DNA from: Dehalococcoidia bacterium
GTDB lineage: Bacteria; Chloroflexota; Dehalococcoidia; Tepidiformales; Tepidiformaceae
Reading direction: 5' to 3'
DNA length: 64,000 nt
Assembly (NCBI GenBank): GCA_022826585.1
Contig: JAJDUR010000106.1
Coordinates: 29,000-92,999, forward strand
The notes under the pieces: model-generated
Database searches by the model: none
What the model was told of the DNA's origin: nothing
What the model saw: only the letters and a program-made list of their open reading frames with translations
Shown: piece after piece, positions 43,171 through 52,376 of the stretch
How positions within the stretch are numbered: the stretch's first letter is position 1
Layout: each line of letters starts with the position of its first letter
Position numbers and translations under genes: made by a program

Positions 43171-44547
43171 ATGAGCGAAGCACAGCGGACGTGGGGTGGT
43201 CGCTTCGAAGCCTCGATGGACGACCTCACGCGCGATTACACAGCGGGCGTCGATCGCGACCTGTACGAGCACGACATCGCGGGCTCGCTCGCGCATGCGC
43301 GCATGCTCGGCGCCACCGGCATCATCCCAGAGGCCGACGCCGCTGCCATCGTTTCCGGTCTCGGCCGCGTGCTGGAACAGTTCCGCGCCGGCCAGGTCGA
43401 GTGGCGCCCCGAGCTGGAGGACATCCACACCCACGTGGAAGTGCTCCTGCGCGAGGACATCGGCGCGGCTGCCGGGCGCCTCCACACCGCCCGCTCGCGG
43501 AACGACCAGGTCTCGCTGCTCAACCGCATGCTCGTCCGTGAGCAGTGCGACCTCGCCGCCGCAGGCGCCGAGGCCCTTGTTGAAGCCCTGTGCGACCTCG
43601 CGCTCGCGCACGCCGCCGACCCCATGCCGGGTTACACCCACCTCCAGCGGGCGCAGCCGGTCACGCTCGGGCACCACCTGCTCGCCTACGGCGAGATGCT
43701 GCTGCGCGACCGCGACCGCTTCCGCGATTGCCGCACCCGCGCGAACGTGCTCCCCCTCGGTTCGGGCGCCCTCGCCGGCTCCCCCTACCCCCTCGACCGC
43801 GAGATGGTCGCCCGCGAGCTCGGATTCGACGCCGTCTCGCGCAACAGCCTCGACGCCGTCGCCGATCGCGACTACGCCATCGAGTTCCTCTCCTGCTGCG
43901 CCATTGCGCAGGCCCACCTCTCGCGGCTCGCCGAGGAGATCGTGCTCTGGTCGAGCGCGGAGTTCGCCTTCGTGCGCCTCCCCGATGCCTTCGCCACGGG
44001 GTCGAGCATGATGCCCCAGAAGAAGAACGCCGACGTCGCCGAGCTGGCCCGGGGCCGCTCCGGTCGCGTCTTCGGGGAGCTCGTGAACCTGCTGACCAAC
44101 CTGAAGGGCCAGCCCCTCGCCTATAACCGCGACCTCCAGGAGGACAAGGCCGCCATCCTCAACGCGGCCGCCGTCGTCGTGCCGAGCCTGCGCATCTTCG
44201 CAGCGATGGTCCCGGCCCTCGAGTTCGACCTTCCGCGCATGCGTGAGGCCGCCTCCGGTGGCTTCGCCCTTGCCACCGACGTCGCCGACTACCTCGTGCG
44301 CAAGGGCATGCCCTTCCGCGAGGCCCATGCCGTCACCGGCGGCCTCGTGCGCGAGGCCGAGGACCGCGGCTGCGAGCTCCACGAGCTTCCCCTGGAGGTC
44401 TACGCCGGGGCCAGCGACCTCTTCGAGCCGGACGTCCTCGACATCGACGTCGACTCCGCCCTCGCCGCCCGCGACGCGATCGGCGGCACCGCCCCCGCCC
44501 GCGTCCGCGAGGCCGCCGAGGCCCTGCGCCGGGAGGTGGGCGCCTAG
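43171..44547 (+). CDS. argH: Argininosuccinate lyase
   Basis: WGGRFEASMDD, HTARSRNDQVSL, GYTHLQRAQPVTLGHHLLAY, GSSMMPQKKNADVAEL. Confidence 0.95.
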   Translation: MSEAQRTWGGRFEASMDDLTRDYTAGVDRDLYEHDIAGSLAHARMLGATGIIPEADAAAIVSGLGRVLEQFRAGQVEWRPELEDIHTHVEVLLREDIGAAAGRLHTARSRNDQVSLLNRMLVREQCDLAAAGAEALVEALCDLALAHAADPMPGYTHLQRAQPVTLGHHLLAYGEMLLRDRDRFRDCRTRANVLPLGSGALAGSPYPLDREMVARELGFDAVSRNSLDAVADRDYAIEFLSCCAIAQAHLSRLAEEIVLWSSAEFAFVRLPDAFATGSSMMPQKKNADVAELARGRSGRVFGELVNLLTNLKGQPLAYNRDLQEDKAAILNAAAVVVPSLRIFAAMVPALEFDLPRMREAASGGFALATDVADYLVRKGMPFREAHAVTGGLVREAEDRGCELHELPLEVYAGASDLFEPDVLDIDVDSALAARDAIGGTAPARVREAAEALRREVGA

Positions 44548-45482
44548 TCCAGCTGCGCGACCAGCCCCTTCGTCGCCTCGGCGGCTGCCACGACCCGCTC
44601 TCGCTCGTCGTCCGACAGCTCCAGCTCGAAGGTGCGCTGGATGCCGCCCTCGCCAAGCTGCACGACCGTGCCCGAGAAGACGCCCTCGATGCCGTACTCG
44701 CCCTGGTGGAGGGTCGAGCAGGGCATCAGGCGGCGCTGATCCAGCAGGATCGCCGTCACCATCGCGATCGTCCCCGCCGACGGTGCGTAGAAGGCGCTGC
44801 CGACCCCCATCAGCTCGGTAATCTCGGCTCCGCCCCGCATCGTGCGAGCCACCACTTCGTCGATCGTCTCCGCAGGCAGCAGCTTCGTCAGCGGCACGCC
44901 CCCGACGCGCGTCTGCGAGACCACCGGAACCATCGTCGTGTCCGTGTGGCCGCCGATCACGTAGCCGTGCACGTCCTGCGGCGAGACGCCGCAGGCGTCC
45001 GCCACGAAATGCCGGTAGCGCGCGCTGTCCAGCGCCCCGCCCTGCCCGATGACGCGCTCCCGCGGGAAGCCGCTCGCCTCCAGGGCGATGTGGCACATCG
45101 CGTCCATCGGGTTCGAGAAGATCACGAGCGCAGCGTCTGGCGAGGCCTTTGCCGCCTCGCTTACCTTCGCCCGCACGATGGCGGCGTTGCTGTTCAGCAG
45201 CTCCTCGCGGCTCATCCCGGGCTTGCGGGGCGCGCCCGCGGTCACAACCACCACGTCCGAACCGGCCGTCTCGTCCCAGCCGTCGGTGGCGCTGATGGAG
45301 GCGCTAAAGCCGCTCCAGGCGGCCGCCTGCGACTCGTCCAGCGCCTTGCCGAAGTGCATGGTGCGGGCGAACTGGGGGTCGTCCTGCAGGACGACGTCGC
45401 AGATATCGCGCTCGATGAGCCGTTGCGCCATGGCGCCGCCCGTCATGCCGGCGCCAACGATCGTGACCTTCTTCCGTGCCAT
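44544..45482 (-). CDS. mdh: Malate dehydrogenase (lactate/malate dehydrogenase family)
   Basis: KVTIVGAGMTGGAMAQRL, VVVTAGAPRKPGMSREELL, GYVIGGHTDTTMVP. Confidence 0.88.
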   Translation of the reverse strand: MARKKVTIVGAGMTGGAMAQRLIERDICDVVLQDDPQFARTMHFGKALDESQAAAWSGFSASISATDGWDETAGSDVVVVTAGAPRKPGMSREELLNSNAAIVRAKVSEAAKASPDAALVIFSNPMDAMCHIALEASGFPRERVIGQGGALDSARYRHFVADACGVSPQDVHGYVIGGHTDTTMVPVVSQTRVGGVPLTKLLPAETIDEVVARTMRGGAEITELMGVGSAFYAPSAGTIAMVTAILLDQRRLMPCSTLHQGEYGIEGVFSGTVVQLGEGGIQRTFELELSDDERERVVAAAEATKGLVAQLD

Positions 45483-45599
45483 CGTGTCTGTTTCCTCTGG
45501 GGGTGCAGGTTGGTCGGGCGAGACTAGCACGCGCCCTCCCTAGGGACCGCCGCCGCGCCCCCACAAGCTCGCAGCGCGGTCTGCCCATACACTGAGGCC

Positions 45600-47426
45600 G
45601 TGGATCAGTCCCGCATCCGCAACTTCTGCATCATCGCCCACATCGACCACGGCAAGTCGACGCTCGCCGATCGCTTCCTCGAGGTGACGGGCACCGTCGC
45701 CGTGCGCGCCATGGCCGACCAGGTGCTCGACACGATGGACCTCGAGCGCGAGCGGGGCATCACCATCAAGGCCGCCGCTGCCCGCATGAGCTACCACGGC
45801 GCCGACGGTGAGGAGTACCAGTACAACCTCATCGACACCCCCGGGCACGTCGACTTCACCTACGAGGTCTCCCGCTCACTCGCCGCCTGCGAGGGCGCCA
45901 TCCTCGTCGTCGATGCCTCCCAGGGCATCGAGGCGCAGACCCTCGCCAACGTCTACCTCGCCCTCGACCAGGGCCTCACGCTCGTCCCCGTCATCAACAA
46001 GATCGACCTGCCCCACGCCGAGACCGAGCGCGTCGCCCACGAGCTTGAGCGCGTCGTCGGCTTCTCCGGGGACGAGATTATCCTCGCGAGCGCGAAGGAT
46101 GGCAGCGGCATCACGGAGATACTCGAGGCTATCCATGACCGCATCCCCCCGCCGGATGGTGATCGCGCCGGTGAGCTGAAGGCCCTCATCTTTGACTCCA
46201 AGTACGACGCCTATAAGGGGGTCCTCGCCCATGTCCGCGTGGTCGACGGCGCGATGCAGGGCCGCGCCGACCTCCGCCTGATGCAGACGGGCAAGAGCTT
46301 CGAGCCACTCGAGTTCGGCACCTTCGCGCCGGGCATGCAGCCCCTTCCGGACCTCGCCGCCGGCGAGGTCGGCTACATCGCCACCGGCCTCAAGGAGGTC
46401 GCCGACTGCCGGGTTGGCGACACCGTTACCCTCGCCGAGAGCCCCGCCCCCGAACCCCTCCCCGGCTACCGCCAGGCCAAGCCGATGGTCTTCGCCGGCA
46501 TCTACCCCACCGACTCCGACCAGTACCAGGAGCTGCGCGAGGCGCTGGAGCGCCTCGCCCTCAACGACGCCTCGCTCGTCTACGAGCCCGAGTCGTCGGC
46601 GGCGCTCGGGTTCGGCTTCCGCTGTGGCTTCCTCGGGCTGTTGCACCTCGAGATCGTCGTGGAGCGGCTCGAACGCGAGTACGACCTCGGCCTGCTAACG
46701 ACCGCGCCCAGCGTCGAGTACGAGGTCGAGCTGCGCTCCGGGGAGGTGGTCGCCATCGAGAACCCCTCCCTCCTGCCCGATCCCTCCCGCATCGAGGAGA
46801 TTCGCGAGCCCTGGGCCACCATCGACGTGGTCACCCCCAGCCGCCACATCGGCCAGGTGATGGACCTCGTGACCAGCCGGCGCGGGAGCTTCCAGCGGAT
46901 GGAGTACCTCGAACCGGAGAGCGACCTCGCCCCCGGCGAGGCCCGCGTCCTCCTCGCCTACGAGATCCCCATGGCCGAGATCCTCGTCGATTTCTACGAC
47001 AACCTGAAGGGCTCCACGAGCGGCTATGCCAGCCTGGACTACCAGCCCGCCGGCTACCGCGCCGCCTCGCTCGTGAAAGTCGACGTGCTCGTCAACGGCC
47101 AGGTCGTTGACGCCCTCTCCATCATCACCCACCGCGAGAACGCGACCCGGGAGGGCCGTTCCCTCGTGCTCAAGCTGCGCGGCCTCATCCCCCGCCAGAT
47201 GTTCGACGTGCCCCTGCAGGCCGCGATCGGTGGCCGTATCATTGCCCGCGAGACGGTCCGCGCGCTGCGCAAGAACGTCCTCGCCAAGTGCTACGGTGGC
47301 GACATAACGCGAAAGCGGAAGCTGCTTGAGAGGCAGGCCGAGGGCAAGAAGCGCATGAAGCGCGTCGGCAACGTTGAGATTCCGCAGGAGGCCTTCATGG
47401 CCGTCCTGCAGCTACGTGAGGACTAG
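45600..47426 (+). CDS. lepA: Elongation factor 4
   Basis: [48 protein letters not shown] + 6 nt + GTG start. Confidence 0.95.
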   Translation: MDQSRIRNFCIIAHIDHGKSTLADRFLEVTGTVAVRAMADQVLDTMDLERERGITIKAAAARMSYHGADGEEYQYNLIDTPGHVDFTYEVSRSLAACEGAILVVDASQGIEAQTLANVYLALDQGLTLVPVINKIDLPHAETERVAHELERVVGFSGDEIILASAKDGSGITEILEAIHDRIPPPDGDRAGELKALIFDSKYDAYKGVLAHVRVVDGAMQGRADLRLMQTGKSFEPLEFGTFAPGMQPLPDLAAGEVGYIATGLKEVADCRVGDTVTLAESPAPEPLPGYRQAKPMVFAGIYPTDSDQYQELREALERLALNDASLVYEPESSAALGFGFRCGFLGLLHLEIVVERLEREYDLGLLTTAPSVEYEVELRSGEVVAIENPSLLPDPSRIEEIREPWATIDVVTPSRHIGQVMDLVTSRRGSFQRMEYLEPESDLAPGEARVLLAYEIPMAEILVDFYDNLKGSTSGYASLDYQPAGYRAASLVKVDVLVNGQVVDALSIITHRENATREGRSLVLKLRGLIPRQMFDVPLQAAIGGRIIARETVRALRKNVLAKCYGGDITRKRKLLERQAEGKKRMKRVGNVEIPQEAFMAVLQLRED

Positions 47427-47435
47427 GAGCAACAG

Positions 47436-47672
47436 ATGATCAAGGCGTTCGTGCTTATCGTGGTCGACCCGGCCGAGACCCAGCGGGTCTTCGACTCCCT
47501 GCAGGATGTCGACGGCATCGCCGAGGTGTACCAGGTCATGGGGCCCTACGACATCGTCGCGGTCATCGAGGCTCCCAGCATCACGCAGGTGCCCGCCCTC
47601 ATCAGCCAGCACATCCGCGTGGTCGAGGGCATCGAGAGCACGACCACCTGCGTCACCTTCCCCGAATCCTAG
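47436..47672 (+). CDS. Lrp/AsnC ligand-binding (RAM)-domain protein
   Basis: IKAFVLIVVDPAETQRVFDSLQDVDGIAEVYQVMGPYDIVAVIEA. Confidence 0.87.
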   Translation: MIKAFVLIVVDPAETQRVFDSLQDVDGIAEVYQVMGPYDIVAVIEAPSITQVPALISQHIRVVEGIESTTTCVTFPES

Positions 47673-47714
47673 AACGGCCCCTCGCTGCCGTACGCCTGCT
47701 GTCGTACACTGAAA

Positions 47715-47738
47715 CCCGTACGGACATTGCCGTACGGG
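47715..47738. promoter_or_regulatory. Operator-like inverted repeat upstream of vapBC-like module
   Basis: CCCGTACGG-ACATTG-CCGTACGGG perfect 9-bp arms; extra CCGTACG half-site at 47688-47694; TACACT -10-like at 47705-47710. Confidence 0.82.
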
Positions 47739-47745
47739 AGCAGGC

Positions 47746-47997
47746 ATGTCGGCGCGCCTGGAAGTACGGCTGGACGACGAGCGAAAGGAACGCCTCGACA
47801 TGCTCGTCGAGACGGCCGGCGCCCCCACGTCCGACGTGGTCCGCCGCCTGATCGACGAGGCCTGGGAAGCCATGATGCTGGAACGCCGCCTGGCTGCGGT
47901 CGAGCGGCTGGCCCGGCTCGAAGTCGAGCTTCCCCCGGATCCTGAGACCCTCTCGCGTGAACTTGAGGAAGCGTATGAGCCCGGCGGCCTTTCTTGA
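47746..47997 (+). CDS. Ribbon-helix-helix antitoxin (VapB-like)
   Basis: MSARLEVRLDDERKERLDMLVETAGAPTSDVVRRLIDEAWE. Confidence 0.82.
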   Translation: MSARLEVRLDDERKERLDMLVETAGAPTSDVVRRLIDEAWEAMMLERRLAAVERLARLEVELPPDPETLSRELEEAYEPGGLS

Positions 47998-48424
47998 CAC
48001 CAACATTCCCATCTACGCCGCGGGCCAAGCCCACGAATACAAGGCGCCGTGCCTGCGGGTCATGACCCTGGCGGCTCGCGCTCCCCGGGCCTTTGTGACG
48101 AATGTTGAGGTGCTCCAGGAGCTCATGCACCACTACCTGGCCTCCGGGCGGTGGCCCCTCGGGCGCGAGGTACTGCGGGAATTCGCTGACGTAATGGCCC
48201 GTCGGATTGAACTGCTCCGAGTCTCAGACATTGGCGTCGCCTCGGCGCTGGCGGACGACCATTCGAACATGAGGGCGCGCGATCTCTTGCACGTTGCCGT
48301 CATGCGACGCCTCGGCGTGGAGCGAATCATCTCGGCCGACCGGGACTTCGACCGCTTCCCCGGCGTCACGCGGCTCGATCCCGTGGATGTGGACGCCTGG
48401 GAGGCTTCGGTCCTGTCCGGGTAG
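47975..48424 (+). CDS. PIN-domain toxin (VapC-like)
   Basis: FLDTNIPIYAAG, NVEVLQELMHHY, RARDLLHVAVMRRLGVERIISADRDFDRFPGVTRLDP. Confidence 0.92.
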   Translation: MSPAAFLDTNIPIYAAGQAHEYKAPCLRVMTLAARAPRAFVTNVEVLQELMHHYLASGRWPLGREVLREFADVMARRIELLRVSDIGVASALADDHSNMRARDLLHVAVMRRLGVERIISADRDFDRFPGVTRLDPVDVDAWEASVLSG

Positions 48425-48440
48425 GCAGCGAGCAGGCGGC

Positions 48441-49796
48441 CTAGAAGATGCTGGCGTCGCTCTCCTCTTCCGTCTCGCCCATCGCTTGCTCCGTCGTGAT
48501 AAGGCCGTGGCCGTGGAGGAGGCGCCGGCCCGCCGCCTCGTAGGGCGTCCCCCCTTCCGCGTCCGTCCCCAGCGCGCGTTGCACGAGCGAAAAGAGCGTG
48601 TCGGCCGTGACCAGCGCGTAGCCGTAGTTCTCGCAGGCGATGCGCAGGGCGTCGGTGTACTGGCTTCGGCGCCCCGGCGGGCTGGTTCCCCGCCTCCCGT
48701 TCGCCACGATGATTCCCCGAAGCTGCTCCCCTTCGTCGAGCAGGCGCCGCTCCAGCCGCCGCTGAAGCCGCACGTACGGCCACTCTGCCACGTCGTCCTG
48801 CGAGCTCTCGACCTCCACCAGGGCGGTGTGCTCCCCCTCCGTCACGGCGAGCCCCTGGTCCGCGTCTGTCGCTTCCAGGCCGATCAGCGCCAGCGCCTCG
48901 CGCACCGCGGCGTCGAAGGCGGGCCCGCTGGCCCAGAGCAGCCGGCGCTGGTCGGTCAGTCTGCCGAGCCGCTCGCGTACGGCCGTCGTCCTCGCCGCCG
49001 CCGCCGATTCCGCTTCCTGCGCCTCCTCCAGCTCCGCCTCGATCTGCTCCGAGCCGGGCAGGGCGTAGGTGCGCGTCCAGGAGGGAGGCTCCTCGTTCCT
49101 GTAGCCCGTCGCCACGTGCGTCATCGCGTCGACGAGGTCCTGCGCGAGCTTGGCCCGGGTCGTTCCCGTGAGGCTGCCGAATACCGGGGTTATCACCACG
49201 TGGCCGGCGAGGACATCGAACTCCGCCGAGATCGGCATGTTCGCGCCCCCCGTCGCGATGACGTGCCCCTCCCGCCCTGCCGTCGCCACCGCCGGGTCCA
49301 GCACCGCCCGGTAGGTGATGTGCCGCCGGAACTCGCGCAGCACGGCGCTGAGGGGATGCTGGTCGTCCGCGATGCGGATGGTCTGCCCCTCCCCCGCCCG
49401 CAGGTGGGGCGGGTTCCAGCCTCCGCCCTTTGGCGCCGGCAGCCAGCTGTAGCGGTCGAACCCCTCGAAGCCGACGACTCCGGGCAGAACGGCGTTGGGC
49501 CGCCCGACCACGAACAGCGTGCCGCCCTGCTCGAGCAGCCGCTCCGCCTCCTCCGCTCGCCGCAGGAGCTGGTCCGCGGCCGAGACCTGAGCCGCCGTTG
49601 TCGCCCCGTTGACGACCGGACGGCCGTCCTGCGCATTGAAGGGCCGTTCCCCCTCCACCAGCTGCTGGACCGCCCCCGTGAACGCCTCTGGGTCGATGAA
49701 CGCCGCCTGGTAGTCCGTGAGGCTGGGGGCGTTCAGCACCGTGTGGTTGTCCACCAGCTGGTTCGGCAAGGAGTACCCGATTGTCAGGATGCGCAT
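48441..49796 (-). CDS. Hypothetical 451-aa protein: Rossmann/flavodoxin-like N-terminus, coiled coil, possible PD-(D/E)XK-like C-terminal domain
   Basis: MRILTIGYSLPNQLVDNHT...; EAEESAAAARTTAVRERLGRL coiled coil; DADQGLAVTEGEHTALVEVESSQDDV...IIVANGRRG...YALVTADTLFSL. Confidence 0.6.
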   Translation of the reverse strand: MRILTIGYSLPNQLVDNHTVLNAPSLTDYQAAFIDPEAFTGAVQQLVEGERPFNAQDGRPVVNGATTAAQVSAADQLLRRAEEAERLLEQGGTLFVVGRPNAVLPGVVGFEGFDRYSWLPAPKGGGWNPPHLRAGEGQTIRIADDQHPLSAVLREFRRHITYRAVLDPAVATAGREGHVIATGGANMPISAEFDVLAGHVVITPVFGSLTGTTRAKLAQDLVDAMTHVATGYRNEEPPSWTRTYALPGSEQIEAELEEAQEAESAAAARTTAVRERLGRLTDQRRLLWASGPAFDAAVREALALIGLEATDADQGLAVTEGEHTALVEVESSQDDVAEWPYVRLQRRLERRLLDEGEQLRGIIVANGRRGTSPPGRRSQYTDALRIACENYGYALVTADTLFSLVQRALGTDAEGGTPYEAAGRRLLHGHGLITTEQAMGETEEESDASIF

Positions 49797-49798
49797 GG

Positions 49799-50677
49799 TT
49801 ACTGCTCCCTTGGCATGAGGGTTGTGAGGTGGGCGAGGAGATCCGTGCGGAGCTCCTCGCGGTCGAGTGCGGCCGCGACCGCGGCGGCGATCGCCCCCGC
49901 CGGCCGTCCCGCATCGTAGCGCCGGCCTTCGAAGCGGCAGGCGTACACCGGCTCGCCCGCCGCGATCTGTCCGGCGATGGCATCGGTCAGCTGGAGCTCG
50001 CCACCGGCTCCCGGCTCCAGCTTCTCGATCTGGTCGAATATCGAGGGGCCGAGCACGTATCGCCCGACCACACCGAGGTCCGAGGGTGCGCCGCTCGCCG
50101 CCGGCTTCTCCACGATGCCGCGGAGGCGGGCGGGGTTCCCCGGCGCCTCGGGATCCACGATGCCGTATTGCGGGATCTGCGCCGCGGACACCTGCTGGAC
50201 CGCGATGACGGCGGCTGCGCCGCAGCCCTCGTACGTCCCCACCAGCTGCGCCGTGCAGGGCGCGGCTCCGAGGATGATGTCGTCCGGGAACAGGAGCGCG
50301 AAGGGTTCACCCTTCAGGTGAGCCCGCGCCTGCTGGACCGCATGTCCGGTGCCCAGCGGCTCGCGCTGCTCCACGAACGTGAATTTCGCCAGGCGCTCGG
50401 GCGCCACAACGCGCTCGACCAGGGCCGCGTTCCCCCGTGCCCGTGCGATCGCCTCCGTGTGCGACCCGCCCCCGAAGTGCTCGCGGATGGCTCCCCGGTC
50501 GGGAGCCAGCACCATCACGATCTCCTCGATGCCGGCCGCCGCCGCTTCCTCGACCGCGTACTGGATGATGGGCCGGTCGACGATCGGCAGCATCTCCTTG
50601 GCGACGGACTTGGTGGCCGGCAGCATGCGCGTGCCGAGTCCGGCCGCGAGGATGACCGCCCGTCGCACGCTCGCCAT
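49799..50677 (-). CDS. galU: UTP--glucose-1-phosphate uridylyltransferase
   Basis: RAVILAAGLGTRMLPATKSVAKEMLPIVDRPIIQYAVEEA, LPDD-like LFPDDIIL. Confidence 0.92.
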   Translation of the reverse strand: MASVRRAVILAAGLGTRMLPATKSVAKEMLPIVDRPIIQYAVEEAAAAGIEEIVMVLAPDRGAIREHFGGGSHTEAIARARGNAALVERVVAPERLAKFTFVEQREPLGTGHAVQQARAHLKGEPFALLFPDDIILGAAPCTAQLVGTYEGCGAAAVIAVQQVSAAQIPQYGIVDPEAPGNPARLRGIVEKPAASGAPSDLGVVGRYVLGPSIFDQIEKLEPGAGGELQLTDAIAGQIAAGEPVYACRFEGRRYDAGRPAGAIAAAVAAALDREELRTDLLAHLTTLMPREQ

Positions 50678-50764
50678 AGAGGCATGGTAGAGCGCGGAGC
50701 CCTTCCGATATACAGCGCAAGAATGGGGGTGTTATCATCCTCCGCACGTCCAACGGGGAGTAGC

Positions 50765-51436
50765 TTGAGAAAACGACGCTCGAAGGTTCCGCCTAAGCCA
50801 CCGCCGCCGCAGCCGCGCATCAACGAGCGCATCCGCGTTCCCGAGGTGCGGGTCATCGATGAGCAGGGGCAGCAGGTCGGCGTGCTCCCGACCGCGGACG
50901 CAGTCGCCATGGCTCGCGAGCGTGACGTCGACCTCGTCGAGGTCTCCGGCCAGGCCACCCCTCCCGTCGCCCGCCTCATGGACTTCGGCCGCTTCAAGTA
51001 CGAGCAGTCGAAGAAGGAGAGCGAGGCGCGCAAGCACCAGGCCAAGACGCGCCTCCGCGAAGTGCGCATGAAGCCGAAGATCGACGTCCACGACATCGAC
51101 TTCAAGACCCGCACCGTCGAGAAGCTCCTGCGCCAGGGCGACAAGGTGAAGGTCACCGTCATGTTCCGCGGGCGCGAGATCACTCACCCGCAGATCGGCA
51201 AGAACCTCCTCGATCGTATCTTCGGGAACCTTGAAGATGTAGCGACGAAGGAGAAGGACGCAGCGCTCGAAGGCCGGCACATGTCGATGATCCTGATCCC
51301 CGACAAGCGCGGGATCGCGGCTCGAGACCGTGCCGCCCAGCTTGAGGCGGAAGCCCAGAACGGGACCGCCCAGCCGGAGGAAGAGCCCGAGAGCGAGAGC
51401 GGAGAACCGGTCACCGCGGCCGCGTCCGGGGACTAG
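50765..51436 (+). CDS. infC: Translation initiation factor IF-3, probable TTG start
   Basis: RINERIRVPEVRVIDEQGQQVGVLPTADAVAMARERDVDLVEVS, VKVTVMFRGREITHPQIG; GGGGAG 50755-50760 before TTG 50765. Confidence 0.93.
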   Translation: MRKRRSKVPPKPPPPQPRINERIRVPEVRVIDEQGQQVGVLPTADAVAMARERDVDLVEVSGQATPPVARLMDFGRFKYEQSKKESEARKHQAKTRLREVRMKPKIDVHDIDFKTRTVEKLLRQGDKVKVTVMFRGREITHPQIGKNLLDRIFGNLEDVATKEKDAALEGRHMSMILIPDKRGIAARDRAAQLEAEAQNGTAQPEEEPESESGEPVTAAASGD

Positions 51437-51439
51437 CCA

Positions 51440-51634
51440 GTGCCAAAGATCAAGACGCACAAGGGCGCCGCCTCGCGCTTTCGCGTAACCGGCGGGGGCA
51501 AGATCATGCGGATGTACGGAAGCCGTAACAAGTTCCGGCGGAAAAAGCGCAAGCCCGTCCGCGTGAAGTACGGCCGTACCGTTCCCGTCTCCGCGTCGCA
51601 GTCGCGAACAATCCGGGAGATGCTCAGCAACTAG
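51440..51634 (+). CDS. rpmI: 50S ribosomal protein L35
   Basis: [38 protein letters not shown] start. Confidence 0.94.
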   Translation: MPKIKTHKGAASRFRVTGGGKIMRMYGSRNKFRRKKRKPVRVKYGRTVPVSASQSRTIREMLSN

Positions 51635-51641
51635 CCTGTTC

Positions 51642-51661
51642 ACCCGGCGCGTGTGCCGGGT
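51642..51661 (+). promoter_or_regulatory. Hairpin in rpmI-rplT intergenic region
   Basis: ACCCGGC-GCGTGT-GCCGGGT perfect 7-bp stem. Confidence 0.55.
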
Positions 51662-51680
51662 TCACGAAGGAGTCCGTCCC

Positions 51681-52040
51681 ATGAGCCGAGTGAAGCGGGG
51701 CGTCACCACGCACCGCCGCCACAAGAAGATCCTGTCCCTGGCGAAGGGCCACCACGGCCAGCGCCACCGCGTCTTCCGCCGCGCCAACGAGAGCGTCATG
51801 CACGCCCTCCGCTACAGCTACGAGGACCGCCGCGCCCGCAAGGGCGACTTCCGCCGCCTCTGGATCATCCGCATCAACGCCGCCGCCCGGCGTGAGGGCA
51901 TCAGCTACTCCCGCCTGATCAGCGGGCTGAAGAAGGCCGGCATCGAGCTCGACCGCAAGATGCTGGCGCACCTCGCCGTCACGCGCCCCGATGCGTTCGC
52001 CAGGGTGGCCGAGCGCGCGAAGGAAGCGATCGCCGCCTGA
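51681..52040 (+). CDS. rplT: 50S ribosomal protein L20
   Basis: [39 protein letters not shown]. Confidence 0.96.
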   Translation: MSRVKRGVTTHRRHKKILSLAKGHHGQRHRVFRRANESVMHALRYSYEDRRARKGDFRRLWIIRINAAARREGISYSRLISGLKKAGIELDRKMLAHLAVTRPDAFARVAERAKEAIAA

Positions 52041-52049
52041 TCGCCGGCC

Positions 52050-52313
52050 CTAGCCGATTTCCGAGAGCCTGACCACCATCTGCTGCAGCACGATGAGCAG
52101 CAGGATAGCTGCGAGCGGGCTCAGGTCCAGCATCCCCGTGCTCGGCAGCACCCGGCGGATCGGGTCGATCACCGGCTCTGTGATCCGGAACAGCACCTGG
52201 TAGATCGTGCTCCCCTGGTCGATCGGCAGGAAGCTGATGAGCGCGCGCGCCACGATCGACCACGTCAGGATCGTCAGGAAGGTCATCGTGAACTGGGCAA
52301 CGTAGGGATGCAC
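52050..52313 (-). CDS. YggT-family membrane protein
   Basis: TWSIVARALISFLPIDQ...LFRITEPVIDPIRRVLPSTGMLDLSPLAAILLL. Confidence 0.87.
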   Translation of the reverse strand: MHPYVAQFTMTFLTILTWSIVARALISFLPIDQGSTIYQVLFRITEPVIDPIRRVLPSTGMLDLSPLAAILLLIVLQQMVVRLSEIG

Positions 52314-52376
52314 GGCCTGTGGCCTCGTTCCTCAAGGATACCGCAGCATCCCCCTACCCTCGCGTAAAGCCCCGAC

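Noticed and set aside
43126-45096. 656-aa minus-strand ORF
   Set aside because: Spans argH antisense and out-of-frame mdh; both real genes are strongly supported
49781-51436. 551-aa ORF ending in IF-3
   Set aside because: Upstream part is antisense to galU; IF-3 begins around TTG 50765
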